Below the pieces are notes generated by a model. That model searched no databases and was not told the DNA's origin. It was given only the letters and a program-made list of their open reading frames with translations. From NCBI GenBank assembly GCA_949373085.1, contig CASICJ010000008.1:1-64000 (forward strand): a stretch of 64,000 nt of DNA, written 5' to 3'. Below, one piece after another: positions 29,477-39,142 of this stretch (its first letter is position 1; each line of letters starts with the position of its first letter). Position numbers and translations under genes: made by a program. Source of the stretch: an uncultured Verrucomicrobiales bacterium. GTDB lineage: Bacteria; Verrucomicrobiota; Verrucomicrobiia; Verrucomicrobiales; Akkermansiaceae.

Positions 29477-30152
29477 CCAAAGCATCTTGGATCTCGTTAG
29501 CGTCATCGGTAGCCCTTGGCATTACTTTACCAAGTCGATCTCCAGCATCTGCGATCACTCTGCTTAAAGCATCTGCAGGGTGATCTCCCCTTTTAAGGCC
29601 AACAACCAGCGAATCGCAGAGTTCATCGAGAACACCTTCGCCAAGCTTCTTCTCCACGGCACAATCCGCACGGACAACAGCACGCCGCTCGAAAAGCGAT
29701 ACAAAGAACAGAATACCGGTCCCTCCCACAGTGTGATGAATTCTCTCGTCGAAAAACGCGGCTGAGGCTCGTGCATCGACCTTTCCAACGAGTTGCGATT
29801 TCGGGATAAAAAGCAACCGTAGCCGGGCCATCTTCGTCGCCAAAATAACACCGAGCAAAAACCCGATCACGATGGCGGTAATCAAGGCGAGGAGTTCTAT
29901 CCCAATCGGGATATCACCCCAGTCACCACTTAGTCCGGCTTCCACCGTTGCTCGAGGAAAGAACCACCAAACTAGAGCCATAAGAATCGAGCCAAACCAG
30001 ACTCCAACAATATCCTCGGCACGGTCATACCGTCCTGAGGATGTTGTCACTAATGGAACAATTTCAGCCGAAGTCTTAGCCTCTGCCTCCGCCACTGATT
30101 TCCCGACGGCTGCCCTTTGTTCGTTGCTGAAAAATTTACTAGCTATTTGCAT
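29463..30152 (-). CDS. TPM-domain membrane protein
   Basis: 229 aa. The opening (FFSNEQRAAVGKSVAEAEAK then TSAEIVPLV) is the start of a TPM (TLP18.3/Psb32/MOLO-1) domain, interrupted by two membrane segments at about 55-75 and 85-108, with the rest of the domain after (HHTVGGTGILFFVSLFERRA). This split topology matches the second TPM protein of lemA-ygcG-type operons. It follows the YgcG-like gene by 24 bp. Function not established; related plant proteins act in photosystem repair. Confidence 0.78.
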   Translation of the reverse strand: MQIASKFFSNEQRAAVGKSVAEAEAKTSAEIVPLVTTSSGRYDRAEDIVGVWFGSILMALVWWFFPRATVEAGLSGDWGDIPIGIELLALITAIVIGFLLGVILATKMARLRLLFIPKSQLVGKVDARASAAFFDERIHHTVGGTGILFFVSLFERRAVVRADCAVEKKLGEGVLDELCDSLVVGLKRGDHPADALSRVIADAGDRLGKVMPRATDDANEIQDALVIWD

Positions 30153-30176
30153 TTTATTATTGATCTAAGATTAGTT

Positions 30177-30944
30177 CTACCAAGAGCCACTCGCTCCACC
30201 CCCTCCAGAAAAACCACCGCCACTTCCACCGCTTCCACTGAGCATACTTATAAGTAAAAACCAAAGGAACCCAAATACCACAGCCCAGAAAACCCACGCC
30301 CAACCGCTCGCCCCTCGACGGATCAGAGAAACAATCGTAAAAATCGTCAGCCCGATCATCAAAGGTAACAATAGGGGGTGCCACCATGGTCGAACCTTTT
30401 TTGGTAATGTTTTACCACGAGCCATCTGCTCGAGCGCATAGACACCGGCGAGAATTCCCTCAGAATATTTGTCCTGTTTAAAATTAGGAATGATCTGTTC
30501 ATCCATGATCTGTTTGCACAGTTGATCTTTCTCATGACCCCAGCCCGCACCAAGTTCGATACGTGCTTTACGATCACCTTTTGAAACGACAAGCAAGATC
30601 CCGGAATTCCAGTCTTCACCGTTCACCTTAGCGTGGCCAACACCCCACTGGTTGAATGAAAAATGTGAGAAACCCTCAATACTCATTCCTCGGCCTCCAT
30701 GATCCGCCATTGAATCGATAGTAACCACCACGATCGGAGTCGCTGTTTCCTGAGACAAAGTTCTCACGATCTTCAAAACCTCATCTAGATCCTCTTCATT
30801 GATCAACTCAGCCTTATCTAAAATAAAGTCGTTTTCACCGGGAGGGTCGAGCCTGATCCTCTGACCAATCGCCGAACTACCGACCAGGAAAAGGACAAAA
30901 ATAATTTGAGTCAAATAAGAGATGTTAACAATTTTCGCTTTCAT
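30177..30944 (-). CDS. YgcG-like TPM-domain protein
   Basis: 255 aa from ATG 30944 (MKAKIVNISYL), which begins a signal peptide ending near SSAIG; the frame extends to 30968. TPM domain at about 40-170 (LDKAELINEEDLDEVLKIVR, ILLVVSKGDRKARIELGAGW), two membrane helices at about 190-240, and the Gly/Ser-rich end GGGFSGGGGASGSW that marks YgcG proteins. lemA normally lies upstream, but none is present here: the divergent neighbour is a DUF502 gene. Confidence 0.8.
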   Translation of the reverse strand: MKAKIVNISYLTQIIFVLFLVGSSAIGQRIRLDPPGENDFILDKAELINEEDLDEVLKIVRTLSQETATPIVVVTIDSMADHGGRGMSIEGFSHFSFNQWGVGHAKVNGEDWNSGILLVVSKGDRKARIELGAGWGHEKDQLCKQIMDEQIIPNFKQDKYSEGILAGVYALEQMARGKTLPKKVRPWWHPLLLPLMIGLTIFTIVSLIRRGASGWAWVFWAVVFGFLWFLLISMLSGSGGSGGGFSGGGGASGSW

Positions 30945-31071
30945 ACAACCAAAACACTTAGGTGCCACGCCCCTTCAAATAAGTAGTTACCAAAAACATT
31001 CTTACAAAAAATAGCCCCAGAGCTAAAACAGCGTGCACGACCCTCGACAATTATAATATTGTTCTAAATTT

Positions 31072-31120
31072 GTAAATCGACCTGAGATAAAGAACAGCAA
31101 AGGCGAACAAGTCGATTTAC
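31072..31120. promoter_or_regulatory. 10-bp inverted repeat in a divergent promoter region
   Basis: GTAAATCGAC (31072-31081) and GTCGATTTAC (31111-31120) are perfect reverse complements 29 bp apart. They lie between the YgcG-like gene (start 30944, minus) and the DUF502 gene (start 31198, plus). A TATAAT hexamer lies just left at 31052-31057 inside ACAAT/ATTGT. The spacing would put the arms about four helical turns apart, consistent with paired operator sites or a long hairpin. Confidence 0.4.
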
Positions 31121-31197
31121 TAAAAGAGGTCGAACAATAACCCTTGCGCATATTATTTTTTTAGCATCACTTCCCCAATCACACCGACGACTGCCGC

Positions 31198-31824
31198 ATG
31201 ATCGTTAAAAACTCAAAGCGTTTTATCAACTTCCTTAAGACAACTGCAATCGGCGGGCTACTGTTCCTCCTGCCACTGATTGTATTGGGTGCATTAGGTG
31301 GGCAAATCGCCCCAGTTGTCGTGTCGATTACATCGGTCCTCAACGAATACCTTCCAGTAAAAACGGCCACTGGGATCGCTATTCTTGTAGGGCTTTCCAT
31401 CACAATCATCCTTCTGCTCTGCTTCGCTGCTGGGATGATCGCACGCTGGTCACTCGGGAGGAAAATCTCAACCGCTTTCGAGAAAAAGCTCGCGCTCTTC
31501 TTCCCACGTTACTCGATCCTTAAGGATCAGATGGCTGATACCATTGGGAGTGATGAGACACGACCACAAATGAAGCCCGTGCTCGTGTTATTCGATGAGT
31601 GCCAACGGATCGCCTTCGAAACAGAACGGGATGAAAAACAGGGCTTGGCCACGATCTACCTTCCTGGTTCACCCGATCCATGGTCAGGCAAAGTGGTAAT
31701 ACTGAAACTTGATCGTATTACCCGTTTAGATGCAGATTTTGGGCATACTGCTGCTACCTGCGAGCAATTGGGCCGGGGTTCGATTGCAATGATTGAAAAG
31801 CTGGCTAAATCGCCAACCCCATGA
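31198..31824 (+). CDS. DUF502-family membrane protein
   Basis: 208 aa. Two membrane segments (about 15-38 and 55-80), then the DUF502 soluble part: LFFPRYSILKDQMADTIG, KPVLVLFDECQRIAFETE, ATIYLPGSPDPWSGKVVIL. The PGSPDPWSG loop corresponds to the family's P-x-x-P-x-P-x-x-G segment. DUF502 proteins are conserved but uncharacterised inner-membrane proteins. No operon partner on the same strand within 140 bp. Confidence 0.75.
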   Translation: MIVKNSKRFINFLKTTAIGGLLFLLPLIVLGALGGQIAPVVVSITSVLNEYLPVKTATGIAILVGLSITIILLLCFAAGMIARWSLGRKISTAFEKKLALFFPRYSILKDQMADTIGSDETRPQMKPVLVLFDECQRIAFETERDEKQGLATIYLPGSPDPWSGKVVILKLDRITRLDADFGHTAATCEQLGRGSIAMIEKLAKSPTP

Positions 31825-31964
31825 AAATAGCCCAAGTTGCACAGCAAAGCCAAAATTGCAAAGCGGAAGCGCTGATACGGTGACGACACGTTTCTCGCTC
31901 AACCCGCCTTTCTCGCCTACCAGCTCCAAAGCTCCCTTTTCAAAAGTAAAACCCTAGCAGTAAG

Positions 31965-32580
31965 ATGATTAAAAGAGTGGCTCTGGCTTCCCCGAAACAC
32001 TCTTTTTTTACGTTAGGAATTGCCCTCTGTTTTTTTCCTTTATGGATGTCAAAAACTCAAACAATTCATGCCGAATGATGAAACCGCCCGTCTCGGTATG
32101 GACCACAAATTTTCTAATTTGAATTACACCGGAGATGGAAATTTAAGAGATCATAGTAGAAAGTCCGCTATCCAACGATTGGTCGTAGATCTTGGTGCAG
32201 TTGACTTAAAAGAAGCCATTGTGCGGGTGTTTAAGCTGGAAGGACTTCCAGATGCTCAATTCGTATCCTATTTGCGGGTCGACCATCCTCTTCCAAGCTC
32301 AGGTAGAGCCAAGGAATTTAAGGCTGGCGTTATGATCTTCGAAATGTCCTTGGAGGACCACAACGGCACAGAAATCTTTTCCGAAGAGGCTCCGCTCAAG
32401 AACTGGACTTGTTCGGGCTCAGCCGGAGCATTCCAAAGCGACCTTCATACTACTAAGACGATGTTCACCCCCGAAAGCGGTAAATCCTACCGGGTCATAT
32501 TTAAAATCTCCGAAAGGAATCTCCAAACCCCAAACTGCCAACTGCTATTTATGGGTGGAGGATGGAAAGCACTTCCCTGA
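31965..32580 (+). CDS. Lipoprotein of unknown function, one frameshift
   Basis: The restored 204-aa protein starts at ATG 31965. The leader MIKRVALASPKHSFFTLGIA continues LCFFLYGCQ, where LYGC is a lipobox, once one T is removed from the T7 run near 32030. Without this the frame closes early and the apparent start at 32020 is a TTG inside the leader. The mature part is beta-rich (AIVRVFKLEGLPDAQFVSYL; SYRVIFKISE), perhaps a jelly roll. No family recognised. The sequence before the ATG (AAAAGTAAAACCCTAGCAGT) is a repeat-like tail. Confidence 0.6.
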
Positions 32581-32593
32581 AATTATCCCTCTC

Positions 32594-32656
32594 CTCCTTC
32601 AGATTTAACCCAAATTAGGCTTCATAGCCCTGCCGCCAAAATCAAATTCCTAGCCA
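32594..32656 (+). repeat. Dispersed intergenic repeat, copy D
   Basis: TGCCGCCAAAATCAAATTCC followed by TAGCC matches the 3' half of the consensus; the 5' half is weaker. Located 44 bp before the ATG of an oxidoreductase gene. Confidence 0.5.
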
Positions 32657-32699
32657 TCGGAGCGAAAGGATCACGCCAGCGAGATCGTTTACTTGTATA

Positions 32700-34010
32700 A
32701 TGAAACGGAGAATTTTTTTAGGATATGGCGCCGGAGTCTTGAGTCTACCTGGCGCTAAGGGCGGACCGAACGAACGACCAGCTCTCGGCGCGGTTGGGGT
32801 TGGAGGAAAGGGATGGGCGGACTCGCTCGGGGCGTCGAAGGCACGGAGAGATCGTAGCCTTTTGTGACGTCGATGAACTCGGAAAAGACGAAAAGGAGGG
32901 TTTGTTGAGGCAGCCAAAAAGTGGCCGAAGGCAAAACGCTACACCGACTGGCGCGAAATGCTCGAAAAGGAGAAGCTCGATGGAGTCACGGTATCGACGC
33001 CTGATCATATGCACGCGCCGGTCACGATGACCGCGCTGAAGCTCGGAATCTCCCCCTACACACAGAAGCCCCTCACTCGCACGGTGCACGAAGCGCGCGC
33101 TCTCACCTTGGCGGCTCGCGAAGCCAAAGTGGCCACACAGATGGGCAACCAAAATCACAGTGGGGTAAACTACAAGGGCCTCGTCGACCTGGTTCGCGCG
33201 GTCTTCTTGGGAAGATTAAGCGGGCGTATGCTTGGTCAAATCGCCCGATTTGGCCACAGGGTCACCGGCGACCGAAAGGCTCCGGTAAGAATTCCGGATG
33301 GCCTCCATTGGGATCTTTGGCTTGGCGTGGCCCCGAAGCGCCCTTTTCAAAAGAAGATCTATCATCCCTTCGCATGGCGTGGCTGGTATGATTTTGGGGC
33401 GGGCGCGCTCGGCGATATGGGATGTCACATCATCGATCCCGTGGTCTGGGCGCTCGAGCTTGGACCGGCGCGGAGCGTGAAGTATGAAGGCCCCTCGCCG
33501 ATGAAGGAAACCTTTCCCGAGTGGGAGCGTATCTACTACGACTTTGCCGGCACGAAACATACTTTGGGTAAGAATTTCCAAATGATTTGGTATGATGGAA
33601 AAAAGAAGCCCACAGCCGAAGAGGCAGGCTTCCCATCGAAGACCAAAATCCCGGACAACGGAGTCATTTTGGTCGGAGAAAAGGCAAGCCTGATGACGAA
33701 ACACGGAAGTGGTCATCTCCCGGACTTTTATGTCGACGGAAAAAAGCTCACTTACCCGCTCGAAACCCCGAAGGCTGACGATCACTACGGTCAGTGGGTT
33801 TCGGCCATTCGAGGCGAAGGAACTCCGACCTCAAACTTCGACTACTCGGGCCCGATGACCGAGACAGTGCTTCTAGGCACGATTGCTTGCCGTTTTCCAG
33901 GACAGAATTTGCGCTGGAATAGCGACAAGCTTAAATTTTCGAACAGCCCGGAAGCGAATACTCTAATACGACAGACCTACCGAAAGGGCTGGGAAGTCGA
34001 GGGCTTGTAA
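32700..34010 (+). CDS. Exported Gfo/Idh/MocA-family oxidoreductase, two frameshifts
   Basis: The restored 436-aa protein has a Tat-like leader (MKRRIFLGYGAGVLSLPGA), an NAD(P) Rossmann domain (ALGAVGVGGKGWAD ... IVAFCDVDE, TVSTPDHMHAP, YTQKPLTRTVHEA), and the C-terminal alpha/beta domain with RGWYDFGAGALGDMGCHIID. Family members oxidise or rearrange sugars using bound NAD(P). Exported versions are typical of Planctomycetota/Verrucomicrobiota. Shifts: an extra G in the GG near 32840 and a missing G in GGG near 32900. The codon count closes. The gene looks more GC-rich than its surroundings. Confidence 0.78.
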
Positions 34011-34073
34011 GACAAACTCCTTAATAAATCCCAAGAAAATCGATCAAAACAGCCAACTTCTTACAGTAATATT

Positions 34074-35303
34074 ATGAAACGTCGCGAAATTTTAAAAACC
34101 GCTGGCTGCACACTTTTCCTACCGTCTCTTGAGAGCTTTGGGGAAAATCGGTCTACCCCGGCCGAAGCTGATGTGAAACGGCTTTTTTGTGTGAGCATGG
34201 GCTACGGCTTGTTCACCGACGTTCTGCCAAAGACCGATGGCGCTGACTACCTATTCAGCGACCACATGGAACCTCTTAAAAAACACAGAGACCATTTCAC
34301 GCTCTATTCCAAGATGAAGTTTGGAGGAAACCATCACAATGATCACAGGTGCTTTGTAGGAAATACGACGACGAACCCAGATTCTCTCGACCAACTTGTA
34401 GCGGACCACGTTGGGCATTTAACCCGCGTCAGAAACGTAGTCACTTTCATTAGTCATGCCCATCACCACATCGTTGCTTCCTGGCGAAACAGACTTCCTG
34501 TTATGCCAATTCAATCGACGAGGGTGCTGTTTGAAACTCTCTTCGCCAAGACTGACAGGAAGACAGAGGAGCGACTTCTGGCGAATAAAAAAAGCGTCCT
34601 TGATGGTTCCCTTGAGGAAGCGAAATCACTGATGGCACGGGTCTCGGGCCGCGACAAACAGAGACTGGAGGAGTATTTCGCGGCTTTACGTGAATCGGAG
34701 CAGGAACTCAACAAGTCTATCGAGTGGCTCAGTCGGTCTCGCCAGGATGTCGAATTCCCTGTCGCCCCCTCATTTAAGAATGAATTTCTCGCAAACGATA
34801 TCGATAAACAAAGATTCCTGACAAACCCACGTCAGATTCAACGCGGCATTGCATTCGACATGGTTTACAAGGCCTTCAAGTTTGATGTCACACGCGTGGT
34901 CAATTTCTATATGACAGGACTCGACAATGACCATCACCTCACGACGCACAACATCAACAAATCCGAGGAAGCACGCGCAAGCCTGACGAAATATGACTCC
35001 TCGTTCTTTTCACTGATGGCAAACTTCTACGATAAGCTCGCTAGCACGAGAACCGAATCCGGAGGCACGCTAATGGACGAGACGATCAGTGTCTCCACAG
35101 GGAACAATAGCGTGAGCCAGAAAATGGGCCCTCACAACGGAAATGAAATTCCGGTATTCGTTGCAGGCGGCAAATTCAAAAATCACGGCGGCCATATCAT
35201 TCGTAAAGGTGAAACGACCTGCGACATCTACCTCTCAATACTTCAGCAATTTGGCATCGAACGAGATCGTTTCGGAAATAGCAAGAAGAGCATCGCATTG
35301 TGA
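34074..35303 (+). CDS. DUF1552 secreted protein
   Basis: 409 aa, leader MKRREILKTAGCTLFLPSLE. DUF1552 features: KRLFCVSMGYGLFTDVLP, NHHNDHRCFVGN, SLDQLVADHVGHL, VTRVVNFYMTGLDNDHHLTT, and KGETTCDIYLSILQQFGI. Shorter than the 479-aa DUF1552 at 23474, with little overall identity, so the two are separate subfamilies. It lies four bases before the DUF1592 partner, the reverse gene order from the other module. Confidence 0.82.
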   Translation: MKRREILKTAGCTLFLPSLESFGENRSTPAEADVKRLFCVSMGYGLFTDVLPKTDGADYLFSDHMEPLKKHRDHFTLYSKMKFGGNHHNDHRCFVGNTTTNPDSLDQLVADHVGHLTRVRNVVTFISHAHHHIVASWRNRLPVMPIQSTRVLFETLFAKTDRKTEERLLANKKSVLDGSLEEAKSLMARVSGRDKQRLEEYFAALRESEQELNKSIEWLSRSRQDVEFPVAPSFKNEFLANDIDKQRFLTNPRQIQRGIAFDMVYKAFKFDVTRVVNFYMTGLDNDHHLTTHNINKSEEARASLTKYDSSFFSLMANFYDKLASTRTESGGTLMDETISVSTGNNSVSQKMGPHNGNEIPVFVAGGKFKNHGGHIIRKGETTCDIYLSILQQFGIERDRFGNSKKSIAL

Positions 35304-35307
35304 TATT

Positions 35308-37779
35308 ATGCTGAATCACAGAATCACAAAGCTTGCAGTTTTTTTGCTGTTGTTTTCCGATGCCCATATTTCGAGCATCATCGCAGATGAGCGGAGACAA
35401 TCGCAGCATTTTTTCAATACGTTTTGCGTTTCTTGTCACGGACCAAAGAAGAGTAAGGGTGGCCTCCGTCTAGATCAGATTGACCTGAAAAAATGGAACG
35501 ATCCAAGTCTCTTGGATGATATTTATTCAGCTATCGAATCTGAAGAGATGCCGCCGGAAGATGCACCTAAACGTCCAGAAATCGATCAAATCAAAGTATT
35601 AGAAAAGGTATTAGGAAATCAACTGCACCGACTCGCAGAGGAGCAAAAGCCGGGAATGCTAAAACGACTGAGTCGAGTCGAATATCAAAATACGGTGAAT
35701 GATGTCTTTGGCACCGACTTCTCACTAATCGACAGGCTGCCACTTGATAGCATCGAAGCTGGTTTTAATAACAATGCCGACAACCTTCACATGTCGGTTG
35801 TCGATATGGAGTCTTACTTCAATGTTGCGAACCTTATTTCCGAGAGTGTTGTCGGCGACAAACCTGATCCACGGGTCATTGTTTACTCCACGAAAGACAC
35901 AGACATTGATACGCACAGCCACAAGGATAACACCAATGGCTTTGCACCTACGCTGCCCCTAACTTCACGACCACTAGTATTTGCGACCCAGTCCATTCAA
36001 ATAAAAATCAACCCATCGGTCAAAACGAGTGGTATTTATCGGATTGTTCCAAAGGGCTTTTATATCCAAGCCAAGTTTATTGCAGGAAACCGGGTTGAAG
36101 AAAGATTGCCCGCCGTTACGGACATTTTAGAGATTAATACCAACGACCACTCGGCGACCGACCACTCGATGAGCTACTTCCTCCGCAAAAACTCTGGCGT
36201 GGGACAAAGTATCGTCACTGTCATCCCCAAAAATGCGGCTTGGCAAGACTTCAATCCAAGCATCGGGTTCACGACGAAGCTGTCGTCAGATGACACGATT
36301 GTTCTCAGATGTAATTCGGTAAAAGGAGGGGGTCTTCAGCGAATGTTTTGTATTGAAACGGCGACCATTACGGGGCCAGTTTATGATTCATGGCCACCGG
36401 ATACTTATTTTCATAAAACTTACTGCAAAGACATAGATGCATCTGCTGAATCTGAGGCCTGCCAAACGATCTTGAAAAAACTTGCTCGGAAAATGTTTCG
36501 CGGTCCGGTGTCCGACGCTGAGATGGAACAATTCTATAAGCTTGCCATGAAAGCGTTTGCCCAAGACCAAAGCATTTTCTCAGGTCTGCAGGCAGCCATT
36601 CGAGGAATGTTATGTTCCCCGAAGTTCCTATTTAAGCAAGAAGGGGAATTAGAGACTTTAGATGATTTCGCGATCGCTGCGCGCATGTCGTATTTCCTGT
36701 GGAATTCCTTGCCCGACGAGATCCTCTCCGAGCTGGCGAAACAGGGAAAACTAAAGGACCCCAAAACCCGTCGTGATCAGACGCTCCGAATGCTACAAGA
36801 CGCAAGAACTGATCGCTTCATCAGAGATTATGTTCATCAATGGCTCGATCTTGAAAAACTCAAGATCGTCGAACCAGACCTAAGCATTTTCTCTGTTGAC
36901 GAATTTGACCTTGTCCGGAATCAGATCAAAGAAGAACCAGTTGAGTTCTTCAGGGAATTGCTGGCGAGCAATTTGAGCTTATTGAATTTTATTGATTCCG
37001 ATTTCGTGATGATAACGCAGGAGCTCAACTACATCTATCGAATCGAAGGACATCCAGTCGCCTCGCCTAGCAAAAGACCTGGCGCTAATAAAATATCACC
37101 GAAAGATTATAGGCCTAAAGAGATCACATCAGAATTTTCTAAAGTGATGCTGAGCAAAAAAGACCGATTTCGTGGAGGCCTACTTTCACAGGCAGGTTTC
37201 ATGCTGATGACGACCAATAACGGGGAATATACTAATCCGTTTTATCGAGGAGCGTGGGTCTTGAAGAGTTTTTACGGTGACCATCTAGAGACACCGGATG
37301 ACCTTGAGATCTCCGCACTCAGCCCCCCTACTAAAACGGAAAGTATCAAAGAGACGATCGATGCACATCGAGCGGATACCAGTTGTAACATCTGTCACAA
37401 GAAGATGGATCCTCTTGGGATCGCCCTCGAAAACTTCGACGTCCTAGGACGCTGGCGGGACAAATACACTGACGTCAGTAACTATGCCCCGAAGAGCAAT
37501 ACGAAGGGAGAACGTTTTCCAGTGGATGCAAGAACTGTCCATATGGACGGCCGGGCCTTTGAAGGACCACAGGGACTAAAGTCAATTCTAACGGAAGACA
37601 AAGAGAGGTTTTTTAAAACATTCCTAGAGAGCATGTTGTCCTATGCAATGGCTCGTGAGCTTAACTTTCTCGACCGTGAGTATATTGAAGAGCTCTACAA
37701 GCAGTCCGCTAAGGCCAACTTCAGGCTCCGAGACATTTTGTTGGAGATCGTATCGTCAGACTACTTTACCAGGCGATAG
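35308..37779 (+). CDS. PSCyt1/DUF1587/DUF1592/DUF1588/DUF1585 cytochrome-type protein
   Basis: 823 aa from ATG 35308, which starts a signal peptide (MLNHRITKLAVFLLLFSDAH). Order: PSCyt1 with heme motif TFCVSCHGPKKSKGGL and SEEMPPEDAP; DUF1587 (LKRLSRVEYQNTVNDVFG); a beta-rich carbohydrate-binding-like middle; DUF1595/1592 (MSYFLWNSLPDEILSELA); DUF1588 (GGLLSQAGFMLMTTNNGEYT); TSCNICHKKMDPLGIALENF; DUF1585 end. Fully intact. Two CxxCH sites are visible. The ORF is open upstream into the DUF1552 gene, but the overlap has no start signal. Likely a periplasmic or surface multi-domain cytochrome; function unproven. Confidence 0.88.
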   Translation: MLNHRITKLAVFLLLFSDAHISSIIADERRQSQHFFNTFCVSCHGPKKSKGGLRLDQIDLKKWNDPSLLDDIYSAIESEEMPPEDAPKRPEIDQIKVLEKVLGNQLHRLAEEQKPGMLKRLSRVEYQNTVNDVFGTDFSLIDRLPLDSIEAGFNNNADNLHMSVVDMESYFNVANLISESVVGDKPDPRVIVYSTKDTDIDTHSHKDNTNGFAPTLPLTSRPLVFATQSIQIKINPSVKTSGIYRIVPKGFYIQAKFIAGNRVEERLPAVTDILEINTNDHSATDHSMSYFLRKNSGVGQSIVTVIPKNAAWQDFNPSIGFTTKLSSDDTIVLRCNSVKGGGLQRMFCIETATITGPVYDSWPPDTYFHKTYCKDIDASAESEACQTILKKLARKMFRGPVSDAEMEQFYKLAMKAFAQDQSIFSGLQAAIRGMLCSPKFLFKQEGELETLDDFAIAARMSYFLWNSLPDEILSELAKQGKLKDPKTRRDQTLRMLQDARTDRFIRDYVHQWLDLEKLKIVEPDLSIFSVDEFDLVRNQIKEEPVEFFRELLASNLSLLNFIDSDFVMITQELNYIYRIEGHPVASPSKRPGANKISPKDYRPKEITSEFSKVMLSKKDRFRGGLLSQAGFMLMTTNNGEYTNPFYRGAWVLKSFYGDHLETPDDLEISALSPPTKTESIKETIDAHRADTSCNICHKKMDPLGIALENFDVLGRWRDKYTDVSNYAPKSNTKGERFPVDARTVHMDGRAFEGPQGLKSILTEDKERFFKTFLESMLSYAMARELNFLDREYIEELYKQSAKANFRLRDILLEIVSSDYFTRR

Positions 37780-37814
37780 TACTGAGCTATTCATTACTCC
37801 GTTTCTTCTGGCTG

Positions 37815-37870
37815 CTCCGGTCCAAATGCGACTTCAACCCATTCCCGGAACACGAATATCTAGCAATAAC
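37815..37870 (+). repeat. Dispersed intergenic repeat, copy E
   Basis: CTCCGGTCCAAATGCGACTT, then CAACCC, then a diverged CACGAATATCTAGCAATAAC. Ends three bases before the ATG of the next gene. The 5' half is nearly identical to copy B. Confidence 0.65.
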
Positions 37871-37873
37871 CCT

Positions 37874-38830
37874 ATGAAGAACCTGATTCCCATCGCAGTA
37901 TTCGCTGTCGTCGCTGGTTTGGTATCTGCGAATGCCACGAAAACGAAAGGTCAAACATTTCAAACCGACGTCAAGGAATCTAAGGAACCGCTCATCGCTG
38001 GATCGAAATATTCCATTTGGATCCCCGAATCCATCTCTTCCGTACAATGTGTCTTTGTAATCAATATGCGCGGAGCCGGGAGGCATCTCTTTGAAAAGGA
38101 TCAAGAGTGGCGAGCATTAGCCGAACGTACTCATTCAGCCATCTTGTTTTGTGAGTTTGAGGCACACGGTGTTCAGGAAAATGGCTACGGAGCGTCGATG
38201 CTTAAGGCCTGCAACCAATTCGCCATTGAACTAAATCGTCCCGAAATACAGTATGCTCCCTTTGTTCTTTGGGGGCATTCGATGGGGGGTCGAGTCGCAC
38301 AGGATTTTGTTCGGTTTCAACCTTCGCGAGTCCTAGCGTTCCACATTGCGCTGCGGGCTAATCCGAGTGATGCCGAATTCATGCAAGAAGAGGCGAACAG
38401 CATAAAGGTTCCCGGGCTTTACCTAATGGGAGAGATCGACAAGAAACCGCAAGATATTCGCAAGCACTTCCACCATTCCCGTAAAGCAAAATCACCCCGT
38501 GCTTGGATTTGGCTACCAGGTCAAAGTCACTGGCCCAGAGGCATGCACTTCAAAAAGAATGAGACGACACCCAAAGATTGGCGCGCCTGGGCTGCCAATG
38601 ACATCGTAATTCCCTGGACCGAGGCTATGATTCGTCTCCGCCTGCCAACCGTAGAAAATGCGAAGCAACAACCAGTAAAGCTACGCAATATAAAAATAGA
38701 AAAAGGCTGGCTTGGATCGATCGATTCAGGAGATCTAGCTCCCTACGCAAATTTCGAAGGCGATAAATCAACTGCCTCGTGGTATCCCAATCAAGAAGTT
38801 GCGAACGCATGGGTCAAATTCGCGTTTTAG
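37874..38830 (+). CDS. Secreted alpha/beta-hydrolase
   Basis: 318 aa from ATG 37874 (signal peptide MKNLIPIAVFAVVAGLVSAN). Alpha/beta-hydrolase fold with nucleophile elbow GHSMGG, a preceding APFVLWGHS strand, an Asp-bearing GLYLMGEIDKK segment and a late His in GQSHWPRG. The oxyanion region is VINMRGAGRH. An esterase or acyl hydrolase acting in the periplasm; substrate unknown. The longer frame upstream to 37643 overlaps the previous gene and is not needed. Confidence 0.75.
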   Translation: MKNLIPIAVFAVVAGLVSANATKTKGQTFQTDVKESKEPLIAGSKYSIWIPESISSVQCVFVINMRGAGRHLFEKDQEWRALAERTHSAILFCEFEAHGVQENGYGASMLKACNQFAIELNRPEIQYAPFVLWGHSMGGRVAQDFVRFQPSRVLAFHIALRANPSDAEFMQEEANSIKVPGLYLMGEIDKKPQDIRKHFHHSRKAKSPRAWIWLPGQSHWPRGMHFKKNETTPKDWRAWAANDIVIPWTEAMIRLRLPTVENAKQQPVKLRNIKIEKGWLGSIDSGDLAPYANFEGDKSTASWYPNQEVANAWVKFAF

Positions 38831-39142
38831 TCTCAGAAGCAGCCTCGATGAGCCTACCGATGTCTCCTCGTAACATCTAGAGAAAGTAAAATGATTAAGA
38901 AGAAGGATGAGCAGATTGATTAAGGACCTGACTAGAGATAAATAGAAAAACGCAGATTCAGAACATTACTTGAGCGGTATTTATCACTCCTCTTTTCTCC
39001 TCACCTGGCCTGCTCAACCCTGGATTTCCTCCCCTTCCCTCAAAAATTTTCCTAATAACTCGTGAAATATTTTTGGGATCAACCATCTTGGGAGCATAAA
39101 AATAAGCTCCTAGCTTTACATCGATTCATTATAAATCCAAGC
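38831..39142. other. Intergenic region
   Basis: Between the hydrolase and the second Gfo/Idh gene. No gene or RNA recognised. A weak repeat tail (CCCTCAAAAATTTTCCTAAT, around 39037-39056) lies before a possible GTG start at 39062, but the real start of the next gene is taken as ATG 39143. Confidence 0.4.
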
